Translations under genes and position numbers: made by a program | In this document: positions 41,545 through 54,330 of the stretch, one piece after another | Layout of the letters: each line of letters opens with the position of its first letter | Position numbering within the stretch: position 1 is the first letter of the stretch | Source: Pleurodeles waltl | Lineage: Eukaryota > Chordata > Amphibia > Caudata > Salamandridae | Direction: 5' to 3' | Length of the DNA stretch: 64,000 bases | Assembly: GCF_031143425.1 (NCBI RefSeq) | Contig: NC_090446.1 | Location: 658,027,717-658,091,716, forward strand | Notes under the pieces: generated by a model | Database searches by the model: none | What the model saw: only the letters and a program-made list of their open reading frames with translations | What the model was told of the DNA's origin: nothing

Positions 41545-42619
41545 GGGGTGGGGGGTCAGCGGGCAAGATGGTGGCTGCAAAGCTCTGAGCTCCAGATCAG
41601 CCCCCTGCCTCATCCGTCACCACCCGGCACTTCCTGGCAATGACCCATGGTCCCTTGTCCTCCTCCAGAGTGAGAACCCATCATCCTCGACCCTATGGGC
41701 CTTCCCTGGAAGTCAGCGGCCTAGATTGGAGGTGTGTGGCACCCTGAAGGCCTGGCTGCATGGCAAGCAATGAGGCCACTGGTGCCTAGCGAGAGTGGTG
41801 GCCATAAGGAAGTGGTGTGGCAGCGGTGTGCAGGTGGGGCATCATGAGCTGGTGCAGAACCTTGTCAGAGCAGTGGTGATGTCTGGCATTCCCAGGCCAT
41901 TGAGGTGAGGCCGGGGCAGGCCGGGTGAGTGATTTTTGGGGCCTCAGCTCACCTTCCCTACCCCTTGGCTCAAGAAAGCATGAGAGGGAGAGAGAGTGTT
42001 AAAAGGTTGTCACCCACACCTGGCTCTGGGGCCTGGGGCCTGGGATCTGCACCTGGGCTGTATGCAACGTGTCCCTCCCAGGGAGGACTTAAGACAGTGA
42101 GGCCGTGCCCCTGAACTGAGGTGAGAGACATGCTGAAGTGCTGCAGGACGTTGTTGGACCTTCCTGGATCACTGTCAACCCCACTGCCAGGGAGTTACAC
42201 CGTGATGCACCTGCTGTCGAGAGGCGGCCCATGTAGAGGAGAGACATTGATTATAAGCCGGTGGGTCCCGGGGCTGGTGGGGTTAGGCTGCCCATGTGGA
42301 TGCGGTCTAGTCTATCTCTCTCCTCTGCTTCGAAACCCCCTGGAGACTTGCATTGTGACTGGTGCATAGGGTCATTGTTGCCCCCCCATGTTGGCTTCAG
42401 GGACTCTGCTGGTGCAATGGGGAAGGAAAAGGTGCCCTTCTGGCCCAGGTATAAATCAATACATTTACCCACCCAGCCACTGAGAAGAATGAGGGCAGAG
42501 GGGATGGATATCAGTGGGCTGATGCTTACATTGATCCTGTGGCATCCATTCTTCAGGTCATCCAGGAATCCAGGGTTTTGCTGGAGAGAAAGATTGGAGA
42601 GCTCTGTCATTAAGAGGGC

Positions 42620-43320
42620 TTTCTGTGCCATGACCCCCACAACACAGTGGAGAGAGTCTTGGATGTGGAGGAGAGATTGTCCACTGTGGAGGGCTCAGCA
42701 AGGGCCCAACAGGATGCCATGGTAGCCCCCCAGCACAGGGTCAGCCTCCTGGAAGCCAAGGTAGACGATGAGGAGGGCAGACCCAGGAGAAATTATATCT
42801 GCCTCATGGGGGTCCCAGAGGGCACTGAAGTTCCCCGTCCCACTGCCTTCATTGCAGACTGCTCATGTCATGGATACCCAGAGATGCCCTATCTGCCAGC
42901 TTTGGTGGAGAAGGAACACAGATCCCTGGCAGCCTGGTCAAAGCCAAGGGTCCCACTGAGACCAATCATTGCAAGACTCTTGAACTTTGTCACAGAGATG
43001 CCATCCTGCAAGAGGTCAGAGTGCTGGGGTAGGTACAGTTTGGCAGTACCAGAGTCATGCTCTTTCCAGATTATGCTCTGAATGTGCAACAGCAGCAGCA
43101 CACAATTCAGTCAATCAAAGAAAAACTCAGACCCCCTGCAAATGAAGTATATGTTGCAGACCTGGCACAATTTAAAGTCCTGGACAGTGACCGCACACCA
43201 GTATTTTACACTCCTGATGGTTAGAGGCCTGGGTGGAAGAATGCCTTGTCCTCCGGCCTGGTGCAGCAAGCTCTCAGGCTGACTCTGGCAAAGAAACACC
43301 TAACTCATAATGGTGGCAGT
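42620..43320 (+). pseudogene. L1 ORF1 (coiled coil plus RRM/CTD), broken
   Basis: The coiled-coil part (42647 onward, 'VLDVEERLSTVEG', 'HRVSLLEAKVDDEEG') is followed by the hallmark RRM entry 'RRNYICLMGVPEGTE', then 'VEKEHRSL' and 'RPIIARLLNFV'. After a frameshift near 43070 the C-terminal domain continues ('EVYVADLAQFKVLDSDRTP', 'QALRLTLAKKHL'). ORF1p binds L1 RNA as a trimer and acts as a nucleic acid chaperone. Confidence 0.75.
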
Positions 43321-43849
43321 TGCTGAGTCATCTGAGAAGGAACAGACAATAGCATAGATCAGTTCACACTGTGCCGTTCTGTTCAAAGCAACTGAGGACA
43401 ACTTCAACGGATCGCTCTCTGGACTGTGGGGCATGGGGAAGGCACCATGAGAGCTGCCAGGCCCACAGGGAGGTCGTGCCTTGCCTTTCTTTGTGACAAG
43501 TCTAGGCAGTTCTTTTTCCCACCCCTCTTTCTTCTTTGTCAACAATTGGGTGGAGGGCCACTAGCGACCCACCCCTGTTTATTGTCTTATCTGTTGGGGA
43601 GTTATGTCTTTATGTGTAATTGGGTGACAGATGCTTCAAAGTGGGAAGTGTAGGGTGGAGGGAGGGCTGGGGGTGCAGGTTCTGCCAGATGAGGACCACT
43701 TGGTCAGTTGCTATTTGATTTTTCTCTGTGCTGTTGAGTTTAACACACATGTGTCAAGGAACTCCGCTATGATTGTTCTTAAACATCACACAAAGTTTGG
43801 TCTATCACAATTGGCAGGGACGCAGGTGTGGCACCATAAAGGGAAACAC

Positions 43850-46400
43850 ACCATAGTCAGCTAGAACATGAATGGTTTTAAGGACAAGCTAAAGTAAGGT
43901 GCAGTTCTAGCATACTCCCAGAGACACTAACCGGCGGCACTCTTGTTCGAAGAAACAAACTTATTGGGTACCAATCGCTCTTTTTTGGTGTTACATGGCT
44001 ACACCAGAGTCTATCATTCAGCTTACATGAGGGTATACAGGGTGTGGCAATCCTCCTTCACAAGACATTCCCTTTGGTGGTTCACAGGACACAGACTGAC
44101 CCTTTGGGAAGGTTTGTGCTTGTAAATGGGACCCTAGAGGGATACTCCTGGATGGTGGGTGGTATAAACACTCCCCCAAACTTCTTCGCACAACACTAGA
44201 GGTGGTTTCACCCCATCTGATGGAGGCTACACCCAGATTCATGCTGTTGAGGGGGTGACTTTAATGCAGTGATTGACCCAGTGTTGGTCACAACATCTGG
44301 TATGCTCTATGCACCTCAGGAAGTGGCCGGATGCACTGGGACTTGTGGACGTGTGAAGGTGGCAGCACCACTCTGAATGGCAATATACTTTCTATTCTCC
44401 TGGGCACTGTATCTTTTCAAGTCTGGACTACGTTTTACTGCCTTCCTCTGAGGTGGATCACGTAACATGTGCATGGATTCTGCTGAGGGGGATCACGGAC
44501 CATTCCCTAGTGCTACTGGTCGTGGGGGGTGCCAGCAGAGGGAAGGGCAGGTTGAATACCTAGTGGACCCTAGATGGTGACATTGCGGAGGGCATGCGAG
44601 GCACTATAGTCAACTATTTTGATGTAAAGAAGGGCACAGTCTCCTCCCCTGCTATACTTTGGGAGGCGTTCAAACAGTCTTCAGGGGCAAGGCATTCTAG
44701 CTCATCAGTGGGCGTAAAAAACACAGGTAAGCAGAGCTTCTGCATCTAGAGTGGGACATTGCTGGACTGGTGCAGAGAGCCGCAACTGCCCTGTCCTCTG
44801 TGGCACAGTGGGGCCTCACAGGAGCCTGCCTGACACTGAGGCAAAAACTGTTGGACTCAGTGAAGCTGAGCTGGCTTCATTCACAAGGTTGTGTGTATGA
44901 ACTGGGAGACAAAGCCAGCAAGCTGCTATACTTGCTGATGGAGGCCACACGCCCGTACAGCCTAGTCATGGAACTGCAGCCAGTGAAGGGTAATGTACTG
45001 AGGGAATTAGACCACTTGGCAACGGAGTTTGCATCCCATTTCTAACCCCTGTGCACTTTTTGGGAGCCGGGGTCTCCAGAGCGAGACAACCCCACCATCC
45101 ATGACTTGCCCGTTCGCATGCTGAGCATTGAAGAGAGCGGCGATCTTGATGAACTGCTCACTGCGGTGGAGATCCAGCAGGCCATATCATCATGCCCTCG
45201 GGGAAGACTCTGTGCCCGGACGGGTTCCCTTTGGAGCTCTAAAAAAATACTTCTCCTTATTGATCCCTCATCTTCTAGAGCTCTATGAAGATGTTTATGA
45301 AAGGAAGGAGCTCTGTGGGACCTATTTGAAGCAACCATTGTGAGGATTTTAAAACCTGGAAAGGCCCTGGAGGAGACTGGGTCATACTGCTCTGTCTCTC
45401 TTATTAACTTGGAGGTGAAGGTACTGGCAAAGATCCTGGCTATGCGCTTGGCCATGATGATATGATACAATCTCTTGTCCATCCTGATCAAAATGTCTTT
45501 AAGCCCTTCTTTCAGTCAGTACTTGAAAGGATGCAATTTGGCCTGAGTTTTTAGGAACTGGGTATCCATCCTATATTCAGGTCTGTAGGCTCAGGTCTGG
45601 GTAAACGGAGCCTTACTGCAAAAAATTCCCATCAAGTATGCCACGCACCAGGGGTGTCCACTCTTCCTCTTGCGCTTTGCCCTAGTTGTAGAGCCCCTGG
45701 CAGAGCTTGTCCAAACAGATGCCAGACTGGGTGGCTTTACATTGCGAGTGGGAACAGAGGACCACATCTCTTTATATACCAAAGACAAAAGCACATTCTG
45801 CAAAAGTCCTCCGAGACTCTTCCACGACAGATGGAAATACATGGGGATGCCTCGGGCTCATGGTCAATGGAGGGAAACCAGTCTCTGGCGCACGGGCCAA
45901 AAACCAGGGTTTGAGTGTCTCCACTGCAGTCTCTACCCGGGCTCTTTCTACCATGGGTTATGGGAGTGTCTGGTGGTTGAAGGGGTACTGGCTGGGAATT
46001 AACAGCAGGATTGGGTGAATGGTTGGCTGCAGGCTGGAACTGGATCCCAGAATTATGCTGATGGGAATCATGGATCAAATAGGAGAGACCCGTGCCACAC
46101 ACACCCTCCTAATCATGGCTTGCTTGGCAGCCAAGCGGACCCGGCCAAACAGTGGAGAGATAAATCGACACCTCAGTTGCACAAGTGGGTATGGGCCATG
46201 GTCTACTGTGCGGCAATGGAGAAATTGGCATACAAGTCACGTGAGGTTCCCCATAAATATGAGTGCATTTGGACTCCCTGGAAGAACTGCAATGGCCTCC
46301 TTGATTGAACACCACTGGAGGTATCTGGCTAGATCTGCTGCCGCTGGGCTGCTATGGGATAAATGGTTTAATTTCCCTTTCGCTAGCTCATTCATATAAT
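43850..46400 (+). pseudogene. L1 ORF2 (endonuclease and reverse transcriptase), broken
   Basis: The endonuclease start 'SWNMNGFKDKLK' lies at about 43862 and the catalytic-region motif 'GGDFNAVIDP' at 44251-44280. RT follows with 'ELGDKASKLLYLLM', 'ELLTAVEIQQAISSCP', 'SLINLEVKVLAKILAMRLAM' and a region resembling 'RQGCPLFLLRFAL'. The active-site box appears altered: 'HISLYTKDKST' stands where Tyr-Ala-Asp-Asp is expected. Stops and frameshifts occur throughout. Confidence 0.75.
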
Positions 46401-46589
46401 GTATTTTGTGCCTTGTAGATCTGATTTTCTGCTATCTGACTGGAATGGGGCACCTGTACCACTGTTTAACTGCTACTCAAAACCCTGGACTTGGTTGCAG
46501 GGACACTGGGGTTGCAGATGTAATTGCGTTGTTGATTTTTGCTCATGATAAAAAACCTATAAAATGCTTTATAGAAAAAAAAGATGAAG

Positions 46590-47090
46590 TTAAAAACAGA
46601 GGGCCAGATTTACAAAACCCTAGCACCTCCTTGTGCCACACTAGCGCAAATTTTTAACGCAAATTTGGCTCAAGGAGGCAATTTTCACTGCGCCATATTT
46701 ACAAAGTGCTTGCATTGCACCAGTTTGCGACCCCTTGCGCCATATTATGCCTCTGTTAGGCATAATGTACGCAAGGGGGACGTTCTGGTGTTAGGAGGCC
46801 TGCAGAAATGGTACAGTGAACTACACAAGATTTTCATTTTTGACGTCATTTTTAATGCCAGCTCAAAACAGGAGTTAAAGTGAAGCACCCATTTTAATCA
46901 GTGAGCCTTCTTGTACTTTGCTGCACTAGCGTCAACATTTTTCACGTTAGTGCAGCAAAGCGCCACAATAGCATCTAAAATGTGGATGCTATTAGCCTAA
47001 CGTGAGCCATATTGTAAATATGGCATCATGCTGCTCGGTATTGTAAATACGGCGCACCCATAGGGTCGTTAGGTGGGGCCGGGACAACAC
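46590..47090. mobile_element. MITE-like fold-back element
   Basis: It starts with 'gggccagatttacaaa' and contains repeated forward and inverted 'atttacaa/ttgtaaat' words and 'gcgccat'. It has a strong internal hairpin (46917-46932 with 46944-46959, 16 bp with one mismatch). It encodes nothing. Structure and words resemble short non-autonomous DNA elements common in amphibians. The exact right boundary is uncertain. Confidence 0.6.
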
Positions 47091-47184
47091 AAGAAAACTG
47101 GTGCATCCACACTGATGAGCCAGTTTCTTTTAAACATGCCCTAGACTACCTTCTCAGTGACACAAATCTGATTTTTTGAAGCAC

Positions 47185-47330
47185 AATCATGCAGCAAGAG
47201 ATTTTTCTTTGAAAAGTTCAGCATTTAGGAATGAGCTGTTAATGACTTCGCAAAAAGGTCCCTCATCCTTACTTTTTAAGAAAGGCTTGAAAACCTGCCT
47301 AACAACCAATTAATTTATTGTACGTTTCCT
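47185..47330 (+). mobile_element. possible short LINE C-terminal remnant
   Basis: One frame reads 'SAFRNELLMTSQKG', then 'SSLLFKKGLKTCLTTN', resembling the end of CR1/L2 ORF2 proteins (compare 'RNLKTWLF' elsewhere in this window). It is too short for a firm call. Confidence 0.35.
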
Positions 47331-48479
47331 ATTGCAGTCAAGGAGCTGTAAAGAAGCCCAAAATTAAGGTGAAAAGGTACTTTGAAAGTTTAGTTCTTTA
47401 AAAAATTGAGAAATGAAAAGATTAGCGCATGAGGTGCACTGCTCATTGTAAGAAAACATCCAGTTCTGGATTTTACTTAATAGACGCAGCACACGAATAA
47501 AACTCAAATGTAATCATAATAATCAATGTAACCTAGTGAATATCACATTATTACCCTGCTCCAAACAGCAAGTTGCTAACATCCTTGCAGGTTTCACGCT
47601 GTGATCTCTTTAGCAGATGTTGAACTCACAGAGGCGTCTTGATGACTGCCTACAGTGCCTACAATATTTTCGTATTAAAGACAATCGTTTGTGTTCGGCG
47701 CCTTCAGTTGCCCGCCTGAACTCTTGTCAGTTTGATTGCATCTGAACTCCTGAACGCTCACTTGACCTCTGACCCCTACCATTTGCCTTGAATTCCTCTT
47801 GAGGCTGAAGTTTAACACAGGGCTGGGAGAGCAAGTTAAACGCTTATGCTGAAAGAGCGATAAGGCTCGCTTTCACTTATCTACTGCCTCTGTTTAGGAG
47901 ATCGTGCTGCTCTCTGACCTCTTGTAAAAAAAAACATGGATTACTCGTTCATTTTGGGCAATGCCAGTCCCTCTCAAATGAGTGGACAGGAGTCAAATGC
48001 TCAGACTTTGGGGGGGGAGGAGGGGGCTAAGTGACTACGTCGTCATTAGTTTGACATATTTTACAAAGCTTGCTCTTTTAAACATTTTCTTCAATCCATT
48101 ATTCTATATATTTATAATTGCTTGATTTATATAGAACTATATTGCCAGTTTGTCGCAACACCGTGCTGAACACTTTGAGCAGATATCCACACAGGACGTA
48201 ACTGAATATACTTCTCAGAATTTAAAGTTAAATCACCGCCAGTCCTCTGGTTCCGCGATCGAAGAAGATTCCTGCTCCTTCTCAACAACGCTGAGCATCT
48301 TTGGAGCCCAAAGTCCTGATGTGCATTTCATTACAGGTCCAAAGTATTACCGTCTACCAAATCAATTTAAGACTGGTCTGTGCAAGGTCAAGTTAAGGGA
48401 AGAAAGGCCGTATAAGACACCAAAGCAAGCCAGTGGTCGAAATGCATTAAACAAGCATTTATAATGCAATGGGTCTCGC
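47331..48479. other. unassigned sequence
   Basis: A 104-codon open frame (48150-48464) has no recognisable domain and no splice context. Nothing else is supported. Confidence 0.4.
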
Positions 48480-48945
48480 GTTTGCTCATGTTAGAGCTGA
48501 TCGCGTTGTAAACTCCTAACCCGACTTTTCACCTATCGGGCAAAAGTGCATTTATGTACACAACCCAAAAAAGTTAAATTAACTATGTAAAGCGCTCGAC
48601 TTCTGCCAAGCGAGATCGCGCTTGTAAATTAGAGAAAAAGAAGTCCACGAGCCCGATGGAAAACAGCGAGTCTCGCATGTTTTCTGTACTTGGTCGCTGC
48701 GCTCGAGGGAGGGCTAGCCACCGGAAAAGGCATGACGTGTGCATGCCTTCGACTAATGAAAGCAAGCAGATTTTATTAGGCAAGCCCACGAACCAATAAA
48801 AAACACTGACGTGAAGTTGACAGGCATGCAACGCAGGCTCGACCCTAAAAAGTATGGGAACTGTAATGCTGCACGTAGTGGGGGCGGGGAGAATGAGCCT
48901 GGGGACATGGTTAAAGGCGGGGCTAAGAAACAACATTTTCTGTAA
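48480..48945. other. CpG-rich island-like stretch with GC boxes
   Basis: Compared with its AT-rich surroundings this stretch has many CpG (tcgcgttt, gatcgcg, cgctgcgctcgag). It has GC-box-like 'gggggcgggga' and 'aaaggcggggc' near 48880-48920 and CCAAT-like 'gaaccaataa'. It could be a promoter remnant or a GC-rich SINE-like repeat. No adjoining gene supports a promoter. Confidence 0.3.
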
Positions 48946-51900
48946 TTATTTTCGGGATTTCACTTTCAGGTATGTACACATACAATAAAACATAGTTTAA
49001 AAGAAAATTAGATGCAAGTAATGTTAATCAATTGGAGAAGTACGATCGTACATTATGAAACCTGTATTGGTTAATGCCCTGCACCAGAGAGCCACAGAGT
49101 TGAATCCTGGTTCTGCAGAATAGTAACTTATGTATGTTTACTGCTAAAAGGTCCCAGACTGTGAAAGAAAGTACTGTGATTATATAAGCCATTATTTTAA
49201 ACGTTCATTGCACACAGTTAAAAGATAGGCTGCTACAAAATGCTAAAAAAAAATTAAGATTAAAAAGTGCTTCTAAACTATAGATTTCAGTAGTATGTTA
49301 TGCAACTTTTTTATAACTGTCTTTTAAAAGCACGCACTTTACAGCTTAACTGGTAGCTCCCTTACAATACCTCTCAAAAGGTGTGTCATCAGGAAGCTTC
49401 AAATGATTCCATCAATTAAAAGCTGCCTATGCAATATATTGTGTTTCAGAGAGCTTTGAAGTATCTCCTTTGCCAAATATAACTTAGGGGCAAACTGCAG
49501 TATTGGTTACCTTAACTTGATAAGCTTGCTACTTATCGGAGAATTTGAATGTTATGATTTACATAGATGGGCAGTATGGTTTTGGTGTTCTTCATGACTA
49601 TGGGCATCTATTGTCACAACAGGGATATCTTCAGGACTGTCCGTAAAAAATAGTATGTATATATTAGATTTGCTGGGAGCAATACAGAAACCAAGAGAGA
49701 TTGTAGTTGTGAAATGCAAAGCCCATAAGGCTGGCAAGGATATAGATGCTCTCTGTAACTGTATGCAGACCAAACAGTGAAATATTTTTCGTAGCTGAAG
49801 GAGTCAGTTGTGTAATGGAAATTCAAAGAACATGATTTATTTTTAATGGATTCCATGCATACTTCCTTGAGTAAGTTGAGAGATTTGCACAAAGATGTTC
49901 CTGAAAATGAAAAAAGACAATGGGAGAGCTAGGCTGTAAAAAGAATGATCAGGATTTGTATGTCAATGCAGAACAAACATTTATACTGCCATACTCTATG
50001 TTACATCCCACTTGTATGATTTTGCAGAATCAGACACATGTAGGAAGAGATGGTTTTTAAGATTTTCCCAAAAGTAATGGGAAAACGCAAGAGTTTGACA
50101 TGTGGGTGAAGATGTTTGAAGTCGTGCTTGCTAACATTAAAAGAACTAAGTCATAAAAACAGTTGCAAATATGAATCACATTGCAAATCAGAAGGCTTAT
50201 TAAGAGATTGTATTTTCTTTTTTTCTCTGGGTGACATTGGTAAGTGCAGGCAGGGGTACCCCGCTCCCCCAAAGCAGATAAAATGATTCCCAAAAATAGA
50301 AGTTGTTCCAGGGGCACAGCTCCTCCAGTGCAAATTAGTTACCACTCCAAACTGGAACAGGTACATTATTAATGGTTTGCAACCAAAACTGAGGTTACAA
50401 ACCATTGATACATCAATTTCTGAGTAACAAATAGAGGGGTCCTTTCTTTCTAATACAAGGATGGAGTGGGGCAGGGAATCACCAAAGAAACACTAGAGTC
50501 CTGTCCTCAAATGCACGAAATGCTCTTAACCAATTTGAGGTTTACAAATACCCAAAATAAGTACATGGGCAGCTGATTTATATTGGGACAGATGGCCTGC
50601 AGCTACCTCTTTTCCCTGGAAGGCATTCTCCTCTTTCACTCTGGCAGTGCTGTTTTTTTCTCTGCAATTCAGTACTGCGTTTTTCTCTAGCTTTGCAGTT
50701 TCTCATACCCTCTCTTCTGCAGCAGGTCGTGCTTCCCTCTCGTCTAAACAGTTGAACCCCATTCTCTTATACCAAATCACTTGTGCGGCTAGGGCATCTC
50801 AGTTGTTCCTGCCTCTCTACATTGTCCAGCTGCCACAGACTCCCCACCTTACGCTCTCTCACCTGTCAGCATTACATGCCTTCTGGTAACCAGTCCCCAT
50901 TTTGCATCCAATGCCACAGAGATTCTCCCCCACGCACTCGTTTCCTTTGTTTGCTCTTCAGCATTAGTTCTTAGAGTCATTCTGGACAAGAACAGCATAC
51001 ACAAACTCTTCAAAGGACATGTCAAACAGAACAATGCACACTTGTCCTACCCCGATGATGTATGAAATATAGTTGTATTTAACCACGCTTTCAACAGCAC
51101 CCTCTACCAGGATATGCTGGACACTAGTATACAACAGATCACATTTAGACAAGACTAGTAGTATATGTCCAACTCAACTAAAATGTGACACTAATTGTCA
51201 TGTCACTGATAACACCACATGCTGCCACCAATCGCTGTACACACATACACTCCTAGCAGTCGATTTATCTGTAAGCAGTCCGTTAAAGCAATTCCCTCTC
51301 ACCCATCACATAATGCCAAGCTCTCACCCACGCATTAGAGTTGACTCATTCACATTGCATAGAATCATACCCATTCGCGTTACTGATGGCACAGCCTCAT
51401 AAGCTGACTCAGGCTCCGCTCTGCGATGGAAATGTTAGACCAGTTTGACAGTCACTCCTGGACTATCGAATAAACAGAAAGAAGTTCCAAAGGCAGAATT
51501 TGGCTATGTAGTTATCAATAACATATCATACGAAGTCTACAAGGAGTGGTAACACGCCTCAGTCTTAATTCGATATTACAGTCACATGTACATTATTTTG
51601 AAATTTGAGAAACTTGTGCCTACTGAGAGTTATAAAATATATGTATAGCATACAGTCCCCTTGCCTTCAAAAGAATTAACATGACAACCACAACAAAGTC
51701 AGTGGAAATTGAGCTCTCTCGCTATTATTAATTTTCATCACTCTTGTGTCATTTAAGGTCATTCATATAACGATTACAAAAGCCTCAGAAACAGAATGGA
51801 TGAGGGATACTTCACTATGCTGTTATGTGGACAGAAAGAGAAATGAGTGTCTCAGTGCCTTTTGGGGAAGTAATCTTAATGGCGCAGGTGCTTCACTAGA

Positions 51901-53379
51901 CCTATCTTTCCTTTAATGGCGTCCTTAAATAAGAAGGGCTGGCTATTCGTTTGTCAATCAACTGTGTTGAATTTGTGTTTATGTTACTTGGTACATAGGA
52001 TCTCAACAAGAAATGTGGTGGTCAATGAAACAATTAGGTGAAGAGGAATGAGGTGTGGGAGAGTCAAAATAGGTAGGGTAGAATGGTGAAACTAGAAAGG
52101 AGTTAAGGCTAGTGGGTCCAGTCAGTGAGCAGGTGAACTAGTCCGGTGATTAGAGTCTTATTACAGTATTTCAATTGGGAGACTGATCATGTAAAGAGTG
52201 ACAAGTCATGCTCTCTTCTTCACCCCCTGAGTCCATGCTCAATAGAAAATCAACTTAGAGAAGAGCAGGAGGATGGTCCACAGAGCACTTGCTCATCGGA
52301 AGCAAGGCGAACATTTATCTACACTGCTAGTACAATGGACTGGCAGGCATCTCACACAAACAAACAAAAGTGGACAGCACGATGTCTCTTATTCTAGGGG
52401 ATATTGAGTTCCTTTTGGCCTCAGCTTCTTGTACAAAGTAATCCCAAGGCCTCTGTTGCATGGCAGCACATAGACCACAACTGCATAGAGGATTCCATAC
52501 AGTTTTGGTTTACTGAGGGCACTACTTTTATGATAAAGACTCATCTTTTTAGTGAAGCTCAATGTTAACTACAAAGCCATCATGGACTTGAATAAAAAAG
52601 GACACCATTTAACTTAGATTATATCTTTACACCTCAAAACAGTTATATGAATTCTCCAATGTTATAATCTTGTTTGGAGCCTTGCCTAATTGCTAGAGGG
52701 GTTCCTAAGAAAAATGTAGAGCACCAGTTTCCTACTCTCTCTGCCAAACTGAAGGTCTGCCCACCTGAGTTACAAATGGCCAGACCTTAGGTGTGTCAGT
52801 AATGGAGAGTACTCTGTCTCTGTCATAGTCCTCTGATGGACTGACAGAGCAAGGGCCGTCATAAGTTTGGCCATTTGACCACCCACCTAATTTAGATTCT
52901 GTGGCTCAATGGCCTGTTGGGAATGAATGTAACTGTATCAATGACAGAATGTATGACTTACATAGATACAGCAGGAGTAGCCCTCTCCCGATTAGTTAGA
53001 AAAGTTTGGAAAATAAATCCACTTTGTTACAAATGATGCAAAACCAATTAACAAGGTTCAATAAGGCTGAAAGTGGTTCTCTAGTTCCATTAGCTATTAT
53101 AAGCATGAACTGCGGAAACTAATATAATGTTTTTTAACAAACTATAATCAGTTTATCATATCTTCATCTCTAACCACACTTTTACCGTTATTGTCCTTCA
53201 CTGGTTCTCCTCCTACCTTTCCAATTGACACCAGTTGTTCACATGGGCACCTCCAGGTCCCAAAAGAGCTATATCTCCCATGGAACCCCCAGTGTTCCAT
53301 ACTGCCCTCTGTCATCTTCAACTTCTAAATGAAGCCATGTGGTGCTCTAATCATAGATAACAGCATTAAGATTCACCAA
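48946..53379. other. unassigned AT-rich sequence
   Basis: I found no protein motif, tandem repeat or transposon end. Several short open frames (for example 51073-51402) occur without recognisable features. It may be old single-copy DNA or transposons too diverged to recognise by eye. Confidence 0.4.
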
Positions 53380-54330
53380 TATGCTGATGGTGATAAACTC
53401 TACTTAAAAGTCTCCTCTGCCTCAGCCATTTGACAATTTAAACTCTGTCTGCATATCATCCAGACATGGATGTCATCTGCCTACCTGAAGCGCAACCCAA
53501 CCAAGACAGAATCATTGGTATTTGCAAAGAAGACCAAAGAAACAGTACAAACCCGGCTCAAAGAGATACACCTTGAGAGTTTTAAACCATATCACTGAAT
53601 ACCAAGTCACTTGGATCCACCCTGGACACCAGCATCACCTTCAAGGCACACATTGCCAAAAACAAAGACTACATCTTATCATCTCTCTCTTTTAAAGTGA
53701 AACTGTTTCTTAAAAAAAAAAACAATTTGGGTTATACTGTTCAAGCTCTTGTATTTTTGCATTTGGTGAATGGTGACACCCTGCTCCATGGGCTCTCAGG
53801 CCCCATAATAGCACCCCTCGAGAGCATCCTATATACCATGACATGTCTTATCTAAGGCCTGAAGAAGCTTGATCACACCATCCAATCCTAAGTGAATTCC
53901 ATTGGCTCCCTTTGCTGAACCACACCACCTTCAAAATGAGTTGCTTCATTTCAAAATCATCATGACCACCACCCGTGCTTGGCTTGCAGACACATTCACC
54001 GTCTCCGGTGGTTCTCAGCAAACCCCCAGTCAGGACACCATCAAATTGGAGACTTTGAAGTGTAAAAGAAGAAAAAAAGAAGGCTGCAGGCGCTTTATAT
54101 TTTTGGATCTGGAACTTCAACATTGTATCCACCAGTACTGCCCAAATCAGGTCCAATTTAGGAAAGACTAGAAGATGCAATACTACAGCACAATGCATTA
54201 ATAGTCCACAAACCAGCAACCTCTCCTTGATAGCCTTGCACCCTGTATAGCATCCAACTGCCTTTTTGACTAGCTCTGAGCTATACAAATTACCACATAC
54301 ATGCATACAAACTCAACAATACTAGGTGAA
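53380..54330 (+). mobile_element. decayed LINE (L2/CR1-type) RT and C-terminus
   Basis: Near 53385 one frame reads 'IHQYADGDKLYLKVSSAS', a Tyr-Ala-Asp-Asp RT active-site box with the second Asp changed to Gly. It is followed by 'IIQTWMSSAYLKRNPTKTES', the usual next LINE motif. Downstream pieces in shifting frames ('GLKKLDHTIQS', 'HLQNELLHF') fit the C-terminal region. It is heavily mutated. Confidence 0.7.

Larger units (their letters stand above)
41545..46583 (+). mobile_element. L1-type LINE, near full length, decayed
   Basis: The order is a GC-rich 5' UTR, ORF1 (RNA-binding protein), ORF2 (endonuclease-RT) and a short 3' UTR with AT-rich tail ending in an A run near 46576-46583. The 5' end carries 'gggcaagatggtggc' (41562-41576), close to the YY1-type site at the start of mammalian L1. 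Both ORFs contain multiple stops and frameshifts. A target duplication is not clear, though 'aaaagat' occurs on both sides. Confidence 0.75.

Noticed and set aside
47106..47140. CTGATGA as a second hammerhead core
   Set aside because: No GAAA with a pairing stem II follows at a suitable distance.
48150..48464. 104-codon open frame as a host gene
   Set aside because: No recognisable motif, no promoter or exon context.
49065..49120. tRNA B-box-like 'gttgaatcc' with an upstream A-box-like word
   Set aside because: Spacing is too short and no acceptor or anticodon stems form. It is at best a tRNA-derived remnant.
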